Shown here: piece after piece, positions 48,942 to 59,889 of the stretch
How the letters are laid out: each line of letters begins with the position of its first letter
Numbering within the stretch: the first letter of the stretch is position 1
Source of the DNA: Verrucomicrobiaceae bacterium
GTDB lineage: Bacteria > Verrucomicrobiota > Verrucomicrobiia > Verrucomicrobiales > Akkermansiaceae
Assembly (NCBI GenBank): GCA_027487435.1
Contig: JAIYDP010000003.1
Span: 1-64,000 of the forward strand
Direction of reading: 5' to 3'
Length of the DNA stretch: 64,000 bases
Made by a program: the position numbers and the translations under genes
Notes under the pieces: model-generated
What the model saw: the letters and a program-made list of their open reading frames with translations, nothing else
Database searches by the model: none
Told to the model about the DNA's origin: nothing

Positions 48942-50756
48942 ATGGACTTTGCAAGCACTTTCGGTTTTTCGCATACCGTTTACGCTGAAGCTCCTGGACG
49001 AGTGAATGTTATCGGTGAGAATGTGACAAGACTGTACTGCCTTACTGCGCAGGAGAGCACATCGACTACAGTGGCTACGGCGTCTTGCCAGCTGCGTTGC
49101 AATTGGTTTGGGGAACCTAACTCTTTAACGGAGAAAGAAAATACGGCTGTTTGCAGCGGCTTCGCCTTCATCCGAGTGGATGTTCCGCATTGTAAACGCA
49201 AACACAAGCTGTCCCGAATCCAGTCTCTCTTCGAGCGACTTGCAACGTATATCGATTTCAGCTCAAGGATGGGCCGCCTATGTTCTCTGCGGAATAAGGG
49301 TATTGCACAGAAGCTTTCTTTGAGATCGTAGGGGATTGTAGAGGCTTTCCCGCACGACCCTCTGTCATTGAGCATTTTCGTTTGTGGAGACGTCCCGAAG
49401 GTTCCTTTGATTCTTTTGTTTGAAAGTAGTAGGGCTATGGCTTGTCCTCGAGCTCCGCTTTAGTGTGCGCCTCCGCTCTTGCAGTGGCGCGGCTGGTCAG
49501 CGCGCCTATCGTGGATGACGCAGTAACGTGCCGCCTCCCTGCACTAACGCTGCAGTTTGCCATGGCAGAACTCTGCGCCCAAAGCGAGAGGTACATTGGC
49601 ACAATGGGCGGAGGGTTGTGTGGCATGACCGTCTCCCCTGACACTGCAGCATGGATCAGGCCGCATCGCTGCTGGGCAGAGCAGACTCTCTCATTCGCGT
49701 TGATTTTCGTCCCTTGCGATGCCGCGCCATATCTTTGCCACCTGGGTCAATTTGAACTTTGCACCCGCGTATGACTTCCCAGCTTGTCCCTCGTTATTGC
49801 AAATTCACTCACAGCCTCCTTCAAAGCTGAAGGAATGAGCCCCTTCAACGTCCGGTCATTCCAGTGGAGGCAGGATTTAACTGTTCAGCGTCGCTGAGTG
49901 CAGATTTGCCGCTGCACTCTTGGCCAAATTTCTTGGCGTCGGCGCGCCCACCGAGGCGACGCTAGGAGCCGTGCAGAAACTTGCAGGCCGCACGCTCGCT
50001 GAAATGTGCGAAGTCTCCCGCTCTCTTCCCCCTCGCTGCAACATTTCAGAAGCCGCTGGCGCGCTGGCCCTTAGCGTTGGCTGCTTCCTGCAAACCTCAA
50101 TTTGAAGGAGGAAGAATTTTTAGTTCGTTGTCTTGGTGATCGAGCAAGCCTCTTCCGCGGCAGCTCCAGGGCGTTTGGTAGAACTTTTTGACGTTGCATG
50201 CGCTCAACGTTCAGCGTTGCGAGCTCGAGCCTTTCATGTCTTCAGTGAGGCAGAGAGGGTAGATCAGGTAGAAACTATTTGCAGCGATATTAAGCACGGG
50301 AGTTCTGCGCGCTTTGCTCGACAAGCACGACCGCAGAGGCGCTGGGCGCGTTGTTGAACGAGAGCCACAGCAGTTGCAGCTTACAATACGACTGTGATTG
50401 CTACACAGACTCTCTTAGTTCTCAATGATGAAGGCTCATCCACAGAGTTGGACGCTCTCACAGAGATTTGCAGGCCAGTCAAAATACAGGAGTCCCTGAT
50501 GTCGAAGGAGGAGCGGAGCATGTGGTTCTAGGCTCACAGGAGCGGGATGGGGCGGTTGCTGTGTGTCGCTTGTTAAAGACGAGCTTGTCGAAGTTCGAGC
50601 TACTTACCTTTTTGTCCTGACTCGGACTCCTAGGACTTCGTCTCTCAGCTGTGGAACGATTACTTTGAAAACAACCAACTTCGAGATGGACGGACGTTAG
50701 AGGAGTTAGTTTTTGTGTCGAAGCCTTCCTCTGGAGGATTCTCAACGTTCGTGTAG
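48942..50756 (+). CDS. Galactokinase / GALK2-type GHMP kinase
   Basis: Phosphorylates galactose or N-acetylgalactosamine at C1, entry to the Leloir pathway. Exons, joined across about twelve introns of 28-51 nt, give [20 protein letters not shown], the GHMP motif KGYGLSSSSALVCASALAV, CAQSERYIGTMGGGMDQAAS and EICRPVKIQELTGAGWGGCC, all in the usual order. The C-terminus ends VSKPSSGGFSTFV, like the GGGAL end of GALK2. The introns split even the GGGMDQ motif. The overall pattern is nearer GALK2 than GALK1, but substrate choice cannot be read off. No targeting signal; cytosolic. This is one of the most intron-dense genes here. Confidence 0.9.
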
Positions 50757-50892
50757 GCGACGAGTTCTGTAATCGAACGAATTCAGAAAGAAAATTCCCG
50801 CCAAAAAGCTCTTCGTTCTCCACCACAAACAGAAACTTCCTTCCAAAGGTCGTTCCGCTTGGTACGCTGTCCGCCTTGCGATTTGCTGTGCA

Positions 50893-50910
50893 ATGATAGA
50901 CTCATTCTGA
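50893..50910 (+). promoter_or_regulatory. Upstream ORF 1 of AdoMet decarboxylase (MIDSF)
   Basis: ATG ATA GAC TCA TTC TGA, a five-codon uORF in the leader 77 bp before the AdoMet decarboxylase start. In plants and mammals such short uORFs mediate polyamine-dependent repression of this mRNA. Here it is a candidate only; the transcript start is unknown. Confidence 0.45.
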
Positions 50911-50933
50911 ATTTTAAGACCCTCAAGGTGCTC

Positions 50934-50990
50934 ATGCTATTAGTTTCTCCAAGCCAGACTACTTCTTACCTTCCGGAGCTACAAAGATGA
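50934..50990 (+). promoter_or_regulatory. Upstream ORF 2 overlapping the AdoMet decarboxylase start
   Basis: An 18-codon uORF, MLLVSPSQTTSYLPELQR, whose TGA overlaps the main start codon as ATGA. Ribosomes finishing it could reinitiate at the main ATG. Together with uORF 1 the layout recalls the tandem uORFs of plant AdoMet decarboxylase mRNAs. Function is inferred. Confidence 0.45.
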
Positions 50991-52358
50991 CTGAGTTCGA
51001 GGGCCCTGAGAAAAGGGTTGGTATTCTGGGTTCTGCTGTCTGAAATTTGAGCAGCTCGAAATAAATTTCCGATCTGTTGATGATTCTTTCTCTCTTCGAT
51101 CCAAACCGTATGAGTTTTGGGATGCTGTTGTTACCGACGCTGGTGCATCTATCTTGTTGTACGAAAGCTCGGCCGACTTCGACTATTACCTGCTGTCCGA
51201 GTCGAGCTTGTTTGTTTATGACAAATCAATGATAAGCCTCACTTGTGGTCGCACCACTCTGCTCAATTGCATCGGTCGCGTACTTGAAGGCGCTGCCTCC
51301 ATGTTTTGTTCATTATTCTTGGATCTGACGTTGCAGTGGCGGCGAGGTCGAATGGGTGCAATACTCCCGCAAGAACTTCATGTTTCCTCATGCACAAAAG
51401 AATCCCCACAGGAGCTTCAATCAGGAAGTTGATCTTCTCAAGAAATACTTCCCTGATGGCTCGCCTTACATCATGGGCCCCCTGGATGGGGACCATTGGT
51501 ACATCTTCATCGTCGATCGCATCGATCGTCCTGGGGCTGAAGAAACGTACCAATACCTCACCATGTACATGTTCGATATCGATCCAGTCGCTGCTCGCCT
51601 CTTCACCAAGCAGCAGCACAATCTTGACGCTAAGGAAGTCGCTGCATTCATGTTTGTTGACTCATCGCTTAGGTGTCCGAACAGTCCGGCTTGGCCTCTG
51701 TCGTCGATGGAGCAGTTATCCAAGACTTCCTCTTTGAGCCCTGTGGGTACTCCATGAACGCTCAAGTAGGCGAGGTGCAGACTCTTTTGTGTGGGCTTCC
51801 GACACTTTAGGCATACATGACCGTGCACGTCACTCCTGAAGTCACGTCCAGCTACGCCAGCTTTGAGACGAACATCAACTCCCACTCCTACGCTCAGATC
51901 ATCAACCGAGTCGTGTCTTCCTTTAGGCCGAAGCGCCTTCAGACCGTGACTTTTTTCGATGCCGGCTCAAAGATTTCGCAGGAGGGTGACCAGGCCCTCC
52001 ACGTGGACCTTGCAGGGTGAGAGCTTGTTTTGTTTGATATGATGGGGCATGACAGTAGCGGAGGGTTCTTTCTGTGCCCAAGCTATCTCTTTGATGTCCC
52101 GATATTGAATTGAAGCCTCTGATTAGCTTCATGCCATCGTGGCATTTAGTTATGAAAGGTCTCCAACACTACATCAACGCACAAAGCACCTCCATGGCCT
52201 CTCTCCTCACCTCCTTCAGGTACTCGCGGTCTGGTCGCACAGTCAACGAGTTCGAGCCCGGCTACCGAGTCCAAGTCGTCAATTGGAAGCAAACGTCCAC
52301 CCCCCACGCCAACTCCGTCGCGTCCGTTGGCCTGGCCAAGCCCACGGGCATTTCCTGA
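50987..52358 (+). CDS. S-adenosylmethionine decarboxylase
   Basis: Pyruvoyl-dependent enzyme that makes decarboxylated AdoMet, the aminopropyl donor for spermidine and spermine. After MTEFEGPEKR a 38-nt intron leads to LEINFRSVDDSF. The self-cleavage site LLSESSLFVYDKSM is present (cut between Glu and Ser to form the pyruvoyl group). Further exons give GGEVEWVQYSRKNFMFPHAQ, FEPCGYSMN (catalytic Cys), AYMTVHVTPEVTSSYASFET and SYAQIINRVVSSFRPKRLQ. All are eukaryotic-type. The C-terminal exon after VDLAG is less certain; I take the ORF ending AKPTGIS. Two uORFs lie in the leader. Cytosolic. Confidence 0.92.
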
Positions 52359-52494
52359 TATCCCTCGAGGCCCTTTTGTGCCCTCTGGATGCGTTTGGCA
52401 CCGTCTTGTTCTACCGTGTGCGAGTGAAGATAAAAATCTTAACCAACGTTCACTTACTCCCGTTCACGGCACACACGACACTTCAAACGACATT

Positions 52495-55400
52495 CTACGG
52501 CTCCAGCGTCCTCAGCAGCTCCATCCAATACGCCAGCCAAAGCTCCTCGTCACGCGCCATCCCCTCCAGCCGCGACTTCGACTCCGCCACCCGCCGCCGG
52601 AACTCCCCCCTCGTCAATTCGAACGTCTTATCCCGTGCCCTCTGCACAGTCGCGTGGTTTGTGGTGTCGTCACACTCCACAGCCGCAGTTGTCCCAGCAG
52701 GCTGAGCCGGGGGGTCAGCGGTAGCCGCAGCCCACGTCAGCTCTCCCACAGGTACGCCCCCCACCGTCCGCGTGGGAAACGGCTGCCCCGGCCCCAGCGC
52801 AGCCGCTGCCGGCTTCGACGCGTCCCTCTGCTGCTGCCTTAACAGAGTCTTTAAGGACTTCCTCTTGGCGGGGATGTCGTCTGCGGTTGGGACGAGGTGC
52901 TGCAGCTGTGGCAGCGCGTCGAATGTACCCAGTAGGACCGTCGCGCCATGTGCCGCCGCATACGTCACCCTCTCCCCGTACGCGTCTTCTGCCGCGCGCA
53001 CGATTTCAAATTGCGCAGCGATCCGCGCACGAGTTTCCTCCGATCGAGCCGCTTCGCGCTGCCGCAACGCAGCTAACTCGTCCGCGAGGCCGGGCCGCGC
53101 GAGGATGGGCTTGAGCGCGAGGCCGTTGGCGTCGCGCAACCGCCGCGACGTCGCCACGAAATCTTTAAAAGCGCCCTCAACTTGGCTCAACTTAGCCTTG
53201 CGCACGTGGTCCGCGCGCTTGACCAAATCGCTGAAAATGACCGGCGGTACGCGCGCCATGAGGGCGTCGAGGGTGGCGAGGAGGAGGCGCAACTCGCGCG
53301 TCTTCTCGTCGACGAACTTCTCCGCGTTTTTAACCATTTCTTTTAGCGCGCGCTCGTTGCGCTCGTTCATCTCTGCTAAAGACGGCGCAACCTTGTTAGG
53401 CCGCGTCACAGGCCGCGGGCCCTTGCGGTCGTAAAAGTCTTTAACTAACTTTGCAAGCGCCTCCTTCTTCTCTTGCTCTATTTTCAACACTTTGGTCATT
53501 ATCAAATGCGGCGACTCTTCCTTCCCCCCCCCTGCCCCCTTCCCCGCAGGAGCTTTCGCAGGAGCCGCCCCCCCCTTCGCATCAGCACCCCCCCCCTTCG
53601 GCTTCGCCACAGCCGCGGCCTTTGGGTCCACGGCTTTCAAAACCTCCCCCACCTTTGGCTCCCCGTCGAAATCCGCAGAGGGGGGGGGGGTTTCTAATTT
53701 AACTGCGAGGCACCCGAGAGCAGCCGCCGCAAAAAGAGCCTTTTCGCGCACGACTTTGAGCCCGTCCACAACTCTTGTGGCGATAGACACGTCCCCATCC
53801 CCACCGCTCGTTTTTGACTCTTCGCAGAGCCCCTCGACGGCGTCAAAACGCGCAGCCACCTCCCCAAGCGCCGCCGCCACCTCCGCACAGACCTCCTGCC
53901 GCCGCAACTCCGCCTGCCGCAGCTCTCTGCAAGCGCGTTAGGGGCGTCAGGGGAGGGGGGGGGGAGCAGTGGCGGAGATGCAAAGGATAAAAGAAAGTTA
54001 AAAGAGGGCCTTTAAGGCGCACCGCTCGACGACTTCGCCAAACGAAACGTCCGTCTCGACGTTTGCGAGCGCGGCCGTGAGGCCTCCCAGCGCAGCGCGC
54101 GCCGCCTCCTCAGCCGCCGCGAGGTGTGCCGCAACGGCCGCACGCGCGCGGTCCAGCCGCGCGTCTACGTCTTCGTTAAAAGACGTCAACTCGCTTTGAA
54201 ATCGCGCGATTTCTTCGGCGGCATAACTCCCTCCCGCGTCGATTGGCGCGAGGCTTTTTAAAAACTCCTCGTTTTGAGATTTTAAAAACGCGCAATGCGC
54301 CGCAGCCAGCGCCTCCAACTTCGCAGCGCGTCCCTTCGCTTCGTCGCGAAACGCGCGATCAGCGCGCGTCGCATTTTGTTTCACCGCCGCAAGCGCCGCC
54401 CCGGAAGTCGCATTTTGAAGCGCCGCTTCGCGAGCGTTTTGCTCGGCCGCAAATTCGCGCCCGAAGCCATCGAACGCCTCTACCGCCCGCCCAAACTCCG
54501 TCCGCTGCGCCGCGGCGCGGGCGGACACCTGCGCCATGTGGCGGGAAAACCGCGCGGCGTGCTGGCGCAGCTCCGAGTCGCGCGCCTCAAACACTTCCAT
54601 CTCCACCCGCCCAGCGCGCGGCGCGTGTCGCCGCAGCCGCCCCTCCAAAATGAGCATCGTCTCCTCCTGCGCCGCCGCAGCCTCCGCCACAAACGCCGCC
54701 TCCACGGCGGCGGAGTCGGCGCGGAGGTGCTCCAACGCTGCGCGGCGGAGGGATGCGACGAGTTTTTGAACGAGGTCACCCCCCACGCGAAGGGTTTCGA
54801 CCGCACGCGCACCCGTAGGGTCAGACGGGACGGCGTCGGAGATGAGGGTCTCCGAAGGGATGTCATCAAACCGCGCCCCACAAAAAGGGGCGACCACAAA
54901 CGCGACCAGCCCATCGCCAAGCGTCACAACGGTCTCATCTTCAACCGCTCGGAAGGACGCCGCAGGTTCAGGGGGGGGGGGGGCTTTCTCAGCCTGCGGC
55001 GGTGCGGCGGCGGCAGGTTTGGCGCCTTTGGCCGGAGCGGCTTTGGCTGGCGCTGCTTTTCCCTTCGCCGCCTCATCCGCCGCAGCCGCAACATCCTGCG
55101 GGGGGGTCGGGGGTCGTGGTGGGTCTTTCGAAAGGCCAAACATTTTCGAAAGGTCATCAAAACTTGAGGCGGAGAAGGCGCGGGTGGCGGCGTCAAATGC
55201 CGCGAGCTGCGCGAGGGTCTCGTCGCTCACGCGGCGAAGGTTGGCCTCAATTTCGCCGAGGACGGTCAAGGCCGTCGGAAGGCGCTCGCGAAGGGTCGCG
55301 ATGTTGTGGTCACGGCGAATTTCGTCCAGCGCCGCGGACAGCTTCTCCTCCAATGCAGCAGACGCGTTTTCAAATGCCGCCTGAATGGCCGCCATTTTCT

Positions 55401-56991
55401 GGTCGTGATCTGTGCGGGCGTCTTTGCGCGCGGTTTGAAATGCCGCGAAGAAAGCCGCGATTGCGCGCACAATAGAAGCGAAGCGAGTCGTATGCGCCGC
55501 GTAGTACGCGTGCTGGCCTTCCAAAATCACCCCCGCCGCGTCGACGACCGCTTGCGCCTGCCCAGCGTCAAATCTAAAAGCAACATCCCACACCTCTTTT
55601 GCCCTCCCTTCAATCAGGTCAACAAACGGCCGCGCCGCATTGTCAATTTTATGCGCATCAACCGCCTCCCCCGTCGTCTTGGCCGCGTCCAAAAGCTCCG
55701 CCCGCAGCGCGTCCACCACCTCGTGGCCCTTCGCGAGATGGCGCCGCTCGAACTGGCGCAGCTTGCCGACGCGCGTCTTGTGCTCCGTCGACTGGTCCGA
55801 GTCGAGCGTCTGCACAGGCGTGAGAATCCCCTCGCTGATTGAAATTTCAAACGGACACAGCCCACCCCTCCCCCTCCAACCTCGAGGGTGGAGATCCAGC
55901 GCTCCGCAACTTCGGCCGTTAAGCGAGGGGGGAGGGAGCTCAGGATTGTCCCCATCTCCCTCTCACGCCGCTCCAGGAGGCTCCGCTGCTGTGCGCGCAG
56001 CTGCTCCCACAGCGTCCGCCTCTCTGCTGGCGCCGCCATCGGCGCCCCCTCAAGCGCCTGCGCGCATTTTTGAACTGCGCGGTCAAACAGCGTCCTCTGC
56101 CAAGCCGTTCGGCGCTCGAGCCATCGCGCCTGGGTGCGTAAGGAGATAAGGCGATGATAGCGAGGAGCGGGGAGGAGGTGGTGAGTGGCGGGGGGGAGGG
56201 GATACGCGGAGCCGCCGCATGATCTCGATGCAGTCCGATGAGACGCGGGCGATGAGGTCGGCGTAGGTCTTTTTGTTTTCGAGGATGAGGAAGTTGACGC
56301 GATTGGCGCGCTCTTCGATTGCGCGCTCGATGTCGCCGGGAGGTACGTGGGCGATGTCCAAAAGGATGAGGGAAGTCTTGTCAAGCATCGCGCGCACCAC
56401 CTCCGCACGGTCTGCCTCCATTTGACGAAGCGAATCATCGCAACTGTGTATGGCAGCCATCTTGTCCTCGTGGACGCGGGTGACGTTGGCCCAGACGCCG
56501 TCGAGCTCCTCTTGGCTCAGCGCCATGAGGTTCTCATCGGCGAGGACGGAAAATTCGGAGTCGCCATCTTTGTCGAGGGAGCTGAGAGAGGACTTTAAGG
56601 ATGTTACGGATTGCCGGACTTTGGGTAGGTATGCGTCCATGGTGCGGATGTAGTCTTCGTCAAGCTTTCTTAAGACGGATTCGTGGCTGGAAAAAGTTAG
56701 GGTGTTGAAGTGTGAAATTCACCGTTCCTTCTTACTGCGGAGCATTCTTTCAACAGCATTGCCCCCGAGTTCGCGAGTTGGATCCTTTTGTCCACGTTCT
56801 AAAGAGTGCTTGGTCAGCCCCATGGAGCTCCTCATCATGTCTTGCGAGTCTCCCCAATCCGAATCCGCGAGACTAAATGTTTGCGTGAGACGAGTTTGTT
56901 CTCTCGTTTCAACATGAACAGCTTCTGTGGCCCGTGAAACTCGGGGTCGCACTATTGACGCCGTCAAAGCTGACGAAGCTGTAAACTCCAT
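52495..56991 (-). CDS. CCDC180-like coiled-coil protein
   Basis: Long, Ala/Arg-rich coiled-coil protein of about 1,400 residues. N-terminal exon MEFTASSALTASIVRPRVSR, then intron, KLDEDYIRTMDAYLPKVRQS, and LSQEELDGVWANVTRVHEDK with ERANRVNFLILENKKTYADL, a pattern typical of the DUF4455 region of CCDC180. Later exons at 53998-55815 and 52495-53907 show long helical arms separated by Ala/Lys/Pro linkers (KGKAAPAKAAPAKGAKP). A 95-nt C-rich intron links the last two exons. CCDC180 homologues occur mainly in flagellated species. The C-terminus ends LLRTLEP. Homology is from the N-terminal half; the rest is low complexity. Homopolymer C tracts occur in coding and intron sequence. Confidence 0.72.
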
Positions 56992-57141
56992 CAACGGTTT
57001 GAAAGACTTTTAAAATGGTACAAACGACTTGGTTTAATTACGAGCGACTTCTGTGTGACCCTGCCCACGGGTCATTACACTCAACAGATCCCCGGCAATT
57101 TCTTTTTCCGATCAACTCGCAAGCCATTGAAAGGTTCTTTG

Positions 57142-58135
57142 TCAGATCAATTCCTTATCTTCGTCGACGTATTTGTGCATCCGCGAGCACGTGAACCACA
57201 TGGCCAGCGCGTATCTTATCCCTCGAGTTACTTTCCGAACCTAATGACTAAGAATAGGACCTCTCACCGCACCTGATGGAGATTCTCGGGGCCCGATGTG
57301 AACGAAATCAGACGCCCCGCACGTGGCACTGCTCGCATCAGATGACGATGGTCACTTTGAGGGTAGAACCTATCAACCGATCAGCATCACGGTCCACAAA
57401 CGCGAATTCCCCACCAATGAAGTCCTTACCACCTTCGTTCAAGTACAGAACCGCAGAGTAGTCATACGTAGCGATGTTTGCTTTGTCCACATGAACATTG
57501 GCGTGATCATGCGTGGGGTCGATGTTCCACGGGTCTTGTCGTGCAACGCCTTCAATCCTGCTGAGCAATGCTCCACTCTCATACAGAGTGTCCAACCCAA
57601 AATCGGCCATGATCTTAAGCCTCACGCGCAGGATAAGTAGGCGGATCATGAGGGCTCCTTTTAAACCTAGCCGATCTGTGGACGACATGGGTGCCAGCGA
57701 CGTGGCGCCATTCTGGTGAAACAGATTCTGCATTGCAGATTCAGTTATGTTCAACAGAATAGCTGCATCTTCTGGAGGGATGAAGTTGTCCACCACGAAT
57801 CTTGAACAAATGGAGGGTGTGCATCCAACCTGAAGTCCGTACCCCAACGAGTAAAAGAACGTTTCGCAGGGAATGTTCCATGAGAGGAGGGAGGGCTCAA
57901 GAGAGGAGGACGCAATTGTGCTGACAGGCTTGCCCTCTAGATACTTTTCTCGGATTGCTTTCCTCTGCAGCTCCTGCATCACTTCTCTGCTTGAGAGCTC
58001 CTTATGGTCCGCAAGGAGGTGCAGAGTTCTGATCCGGTCAACAACTGCATCCATATCCACACCACTGAGCCCCTTCCATGTATCCGATTTGGCGCATTGA
58101 GCCAGCAGAAAGAGGACGACCAAGGTCCTCGTCAT
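57142..58135 (-). CDS. OGFOD3-like 2-oxoglutarate/Fe(II) oxygenase
   Basis: Prolyl-4-hydroxylase-type dioxygenase in the secretory pathway. The start MTRTLVVLFLLAQCAKS gives a signal peptide or anchor. CTPSICSRFVVDNFIPPEDA matches the OGFOD3 entry to the domain. Iron ligands are the HVDK His and Asp and the distal His in SGPENLHQV; the 2OG-binding Arg is in GIRYALAMWF. GGEFAFVDRDADRL is joined by a 42-nt intron to PRAGRLISFTSG, and a 32-nt intron follows NLHQ. Full length, about 290 residues. Only 32 bp separate its start from the divergent HYPK start, which excludes the upstream ATG at 58270. The substrate is unknown even in animals. Confidence 0.87.
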
Positions 58136-58167
58136 AACAACATACATAAAGAACAAACTTGAGAGAG

Positions 58168-58542
58168 ATGGCTGCAGTCGAGGGCGCAGCCGCCTTGGAC
58201 AAAATCTCCGAGAATACGATATCGCAATCAGACAATCGAGGAGAATCGGAAGTGGACAACAAGCGAGCATCAGAGGCAAAGCTCTTTTATCATCGCTCAC
58301 AATGAAGGCTCTGGGAAGGTTGCAGCAGTCGCAGGCACAGGAAGAGAAGCTCCGAAGGTGGCTAGGATTGGGGGCTCAGAACGTAACCCTTCAGGCAGAA
58401 AGAACTTGCCAAAGTCATCGTGAAGCAAGCTGACGTAGATATCATCGCGAGCGAGTTTGAAATGTCGAAAATGCACGCAGAAAAGGTATTGAGAGAAAAC
58501 GGCGGAGATGTCGTGAGTGCGCTGAAGAAGCTTTTACAATAA
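58168..58542 (+). CDS. HYPK-like, NatA-associated UBA protein
   Basis: Small partner and inhibitor of the N-terminal acetyltransferase NatA at the ribosome. The end of the protein is diagnostic: KELAKVIVKQADVDIIASEF followed by EMSKMHAEKVLRENGGDVVS, the UBA-like domain of HYPK. A 35-nt intron precedes QKELAKV. The N-terminal exon begins MAAVEGAAALDKISENT; its splice to ALGRLQQSQAQEEKLR uses a GT-AG intron of about 56 nt, which is less certain. About 105 residues. Its stop is one base from the convergent phospholipase B-like stop. Confidence 0.82.
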
Positions 58543-58543
58543 A

Positions 58544-59824
58544 CTATTGAATCACATCAGTCGCGGATGGACAGTAAAACGAAGGAGGGTTCGAAGGGTC
58601 CAGCGAATGTTGCTTCTTCTCCGGGCTTGCAAACATGTTGTTCCATAACCCCAACGCGAAGGATTCATCCGCACAAACGGACGGATGGAAGCAATCCATT
58701 TTGGAGAGGTAAGACTGCATCGTCATCGCGCGAAGGTAGCACAATCACCTCGCCGTAACGATTGAACGGCAAAGAGTCGACAGCAGGCTGAACAATGGCA
58801 GTGAATGTCGCGCTGCCACGGGCTTGGATCTCCGCGGCAATCTTGCTGGTGCGGCGGTTGAATTCGAGACCTGCAATGTCCATCTTGAGGCGGTCGTCAT
58901 CGCTTCCAACAAGACACCCACATTCTTTCAACACAGCGAGGGCTCCTTTGCAATAGGTGCTGTTATTTTCGTACGCATCCTTCCACACATTCGAGATGTT
59001 GAAGATTGTCACCAAATTCACGAAAACTACAGAGTCAGCAGGCGACTTTAGTAGAGACCCTTTGGAATCTTCTGCTCGACAAGGAACATCGCGTTGCGGA
59101 GGCCTTGTTCAAACTCGTCCGCACGCTGAGACAGGTTCGCATGGTGGCAAGAGCCACAGAGGTCGTTGGCGCCGATGAAAGTGGTGAGGATCTTCCACTC
59201 CTGCGCGAGGGACGCGTAGTCCTTCGATTGAAGCTGCGCAATCAACCAGCTGTTGATTTGTAAGACAGAGTGGTCAAGAAATCACTCGATCTGACCAGGG
59301 AGATCATTCACTACGGCGCCGCTGATAGCCGCATCAAGACCTTTTCCCTTAGCGAGAGGAAGGGTAACCCCTGTGGCAAGGCCCAACAGGTCAGGGCTGA
59401 AAGTCAGAGCATGAGAGCGCGATGGTACTTGTATTTCTTGATAATGTTTCCGACGGTTAAAGCATCAGAGTCCCCTCCGGTAGAATACACCTTTCCGCGA
59501 TATTCCACGATGTACGGATTAGGGAGATGACCGGAATTCATCGCGAACCCAGCGGTGATCGAATCACCCAAAGCGAGCATTGCTTTGACATCCTTGTTAT
59601 TAGAAGAGGACGGCAGACACTTAACCGACGGATGGAGAGAATTAACATTTGACGCAGGGCTTGCAGATTTAACAATGGGACAAGAAAACGAAGGGAGCTT
59701 GTCTTGGCAACTAGACTGCACCATGAGATAGGTCAGCTTTAAAACAGACCTTTAAGACCCCGACGGAAACCGGTGGCGCGGCGAAAGCGACGGCGATCAC
59801 GAGGATTGCAAGAACGGGCTGCAT
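58544..59824 (-). CDS. Phospholipase B-like GDSL lipase
   Basis: Secreted or lumenal esterase of the PLB1 type. Signal peptide MQPVLAILVIAVAFAAPPVS. Block I, LALGDSITAGFAMN, has the nucleophile Ser; block III is TTFIGANDLCGSC; block V, KMDCFHPSVCADESFALGLW, has the catalytic Asp and His. EYRGKVYSTGGDSDALTVGN and VNLVTIFNISNV also match PLB1 proteins. Introns of 34-40 nt restore all joins. About 380 residues, one catalytic repeat against four in mammalian PLB1. It has several Cys, consistent with disulphides. It probably cleaves phospholipids, releasing fatty acids. Confidence 0.88.
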
Positions 59825-59889
59825 GGCCGGTAAACGAACAGCTTCTTAACTTTTAAAGGTTAAAAAAAAGTGAATTGTACCGCGCAATA

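Noticed and set aside
54243-55842. Several long plus-strand ORFs of 130-290 codons
   Set aside because: They are antisense shadows of the Ala/Arg-rich CCDC180 exons, whose GC bias keeps other frames open.
57338-58300. Longer OGFOD3 N-terminus starting upstream of 58135
   Set aside because: It would overlap the HYPK gene and replace a good signal peptide with an unlikely leader.
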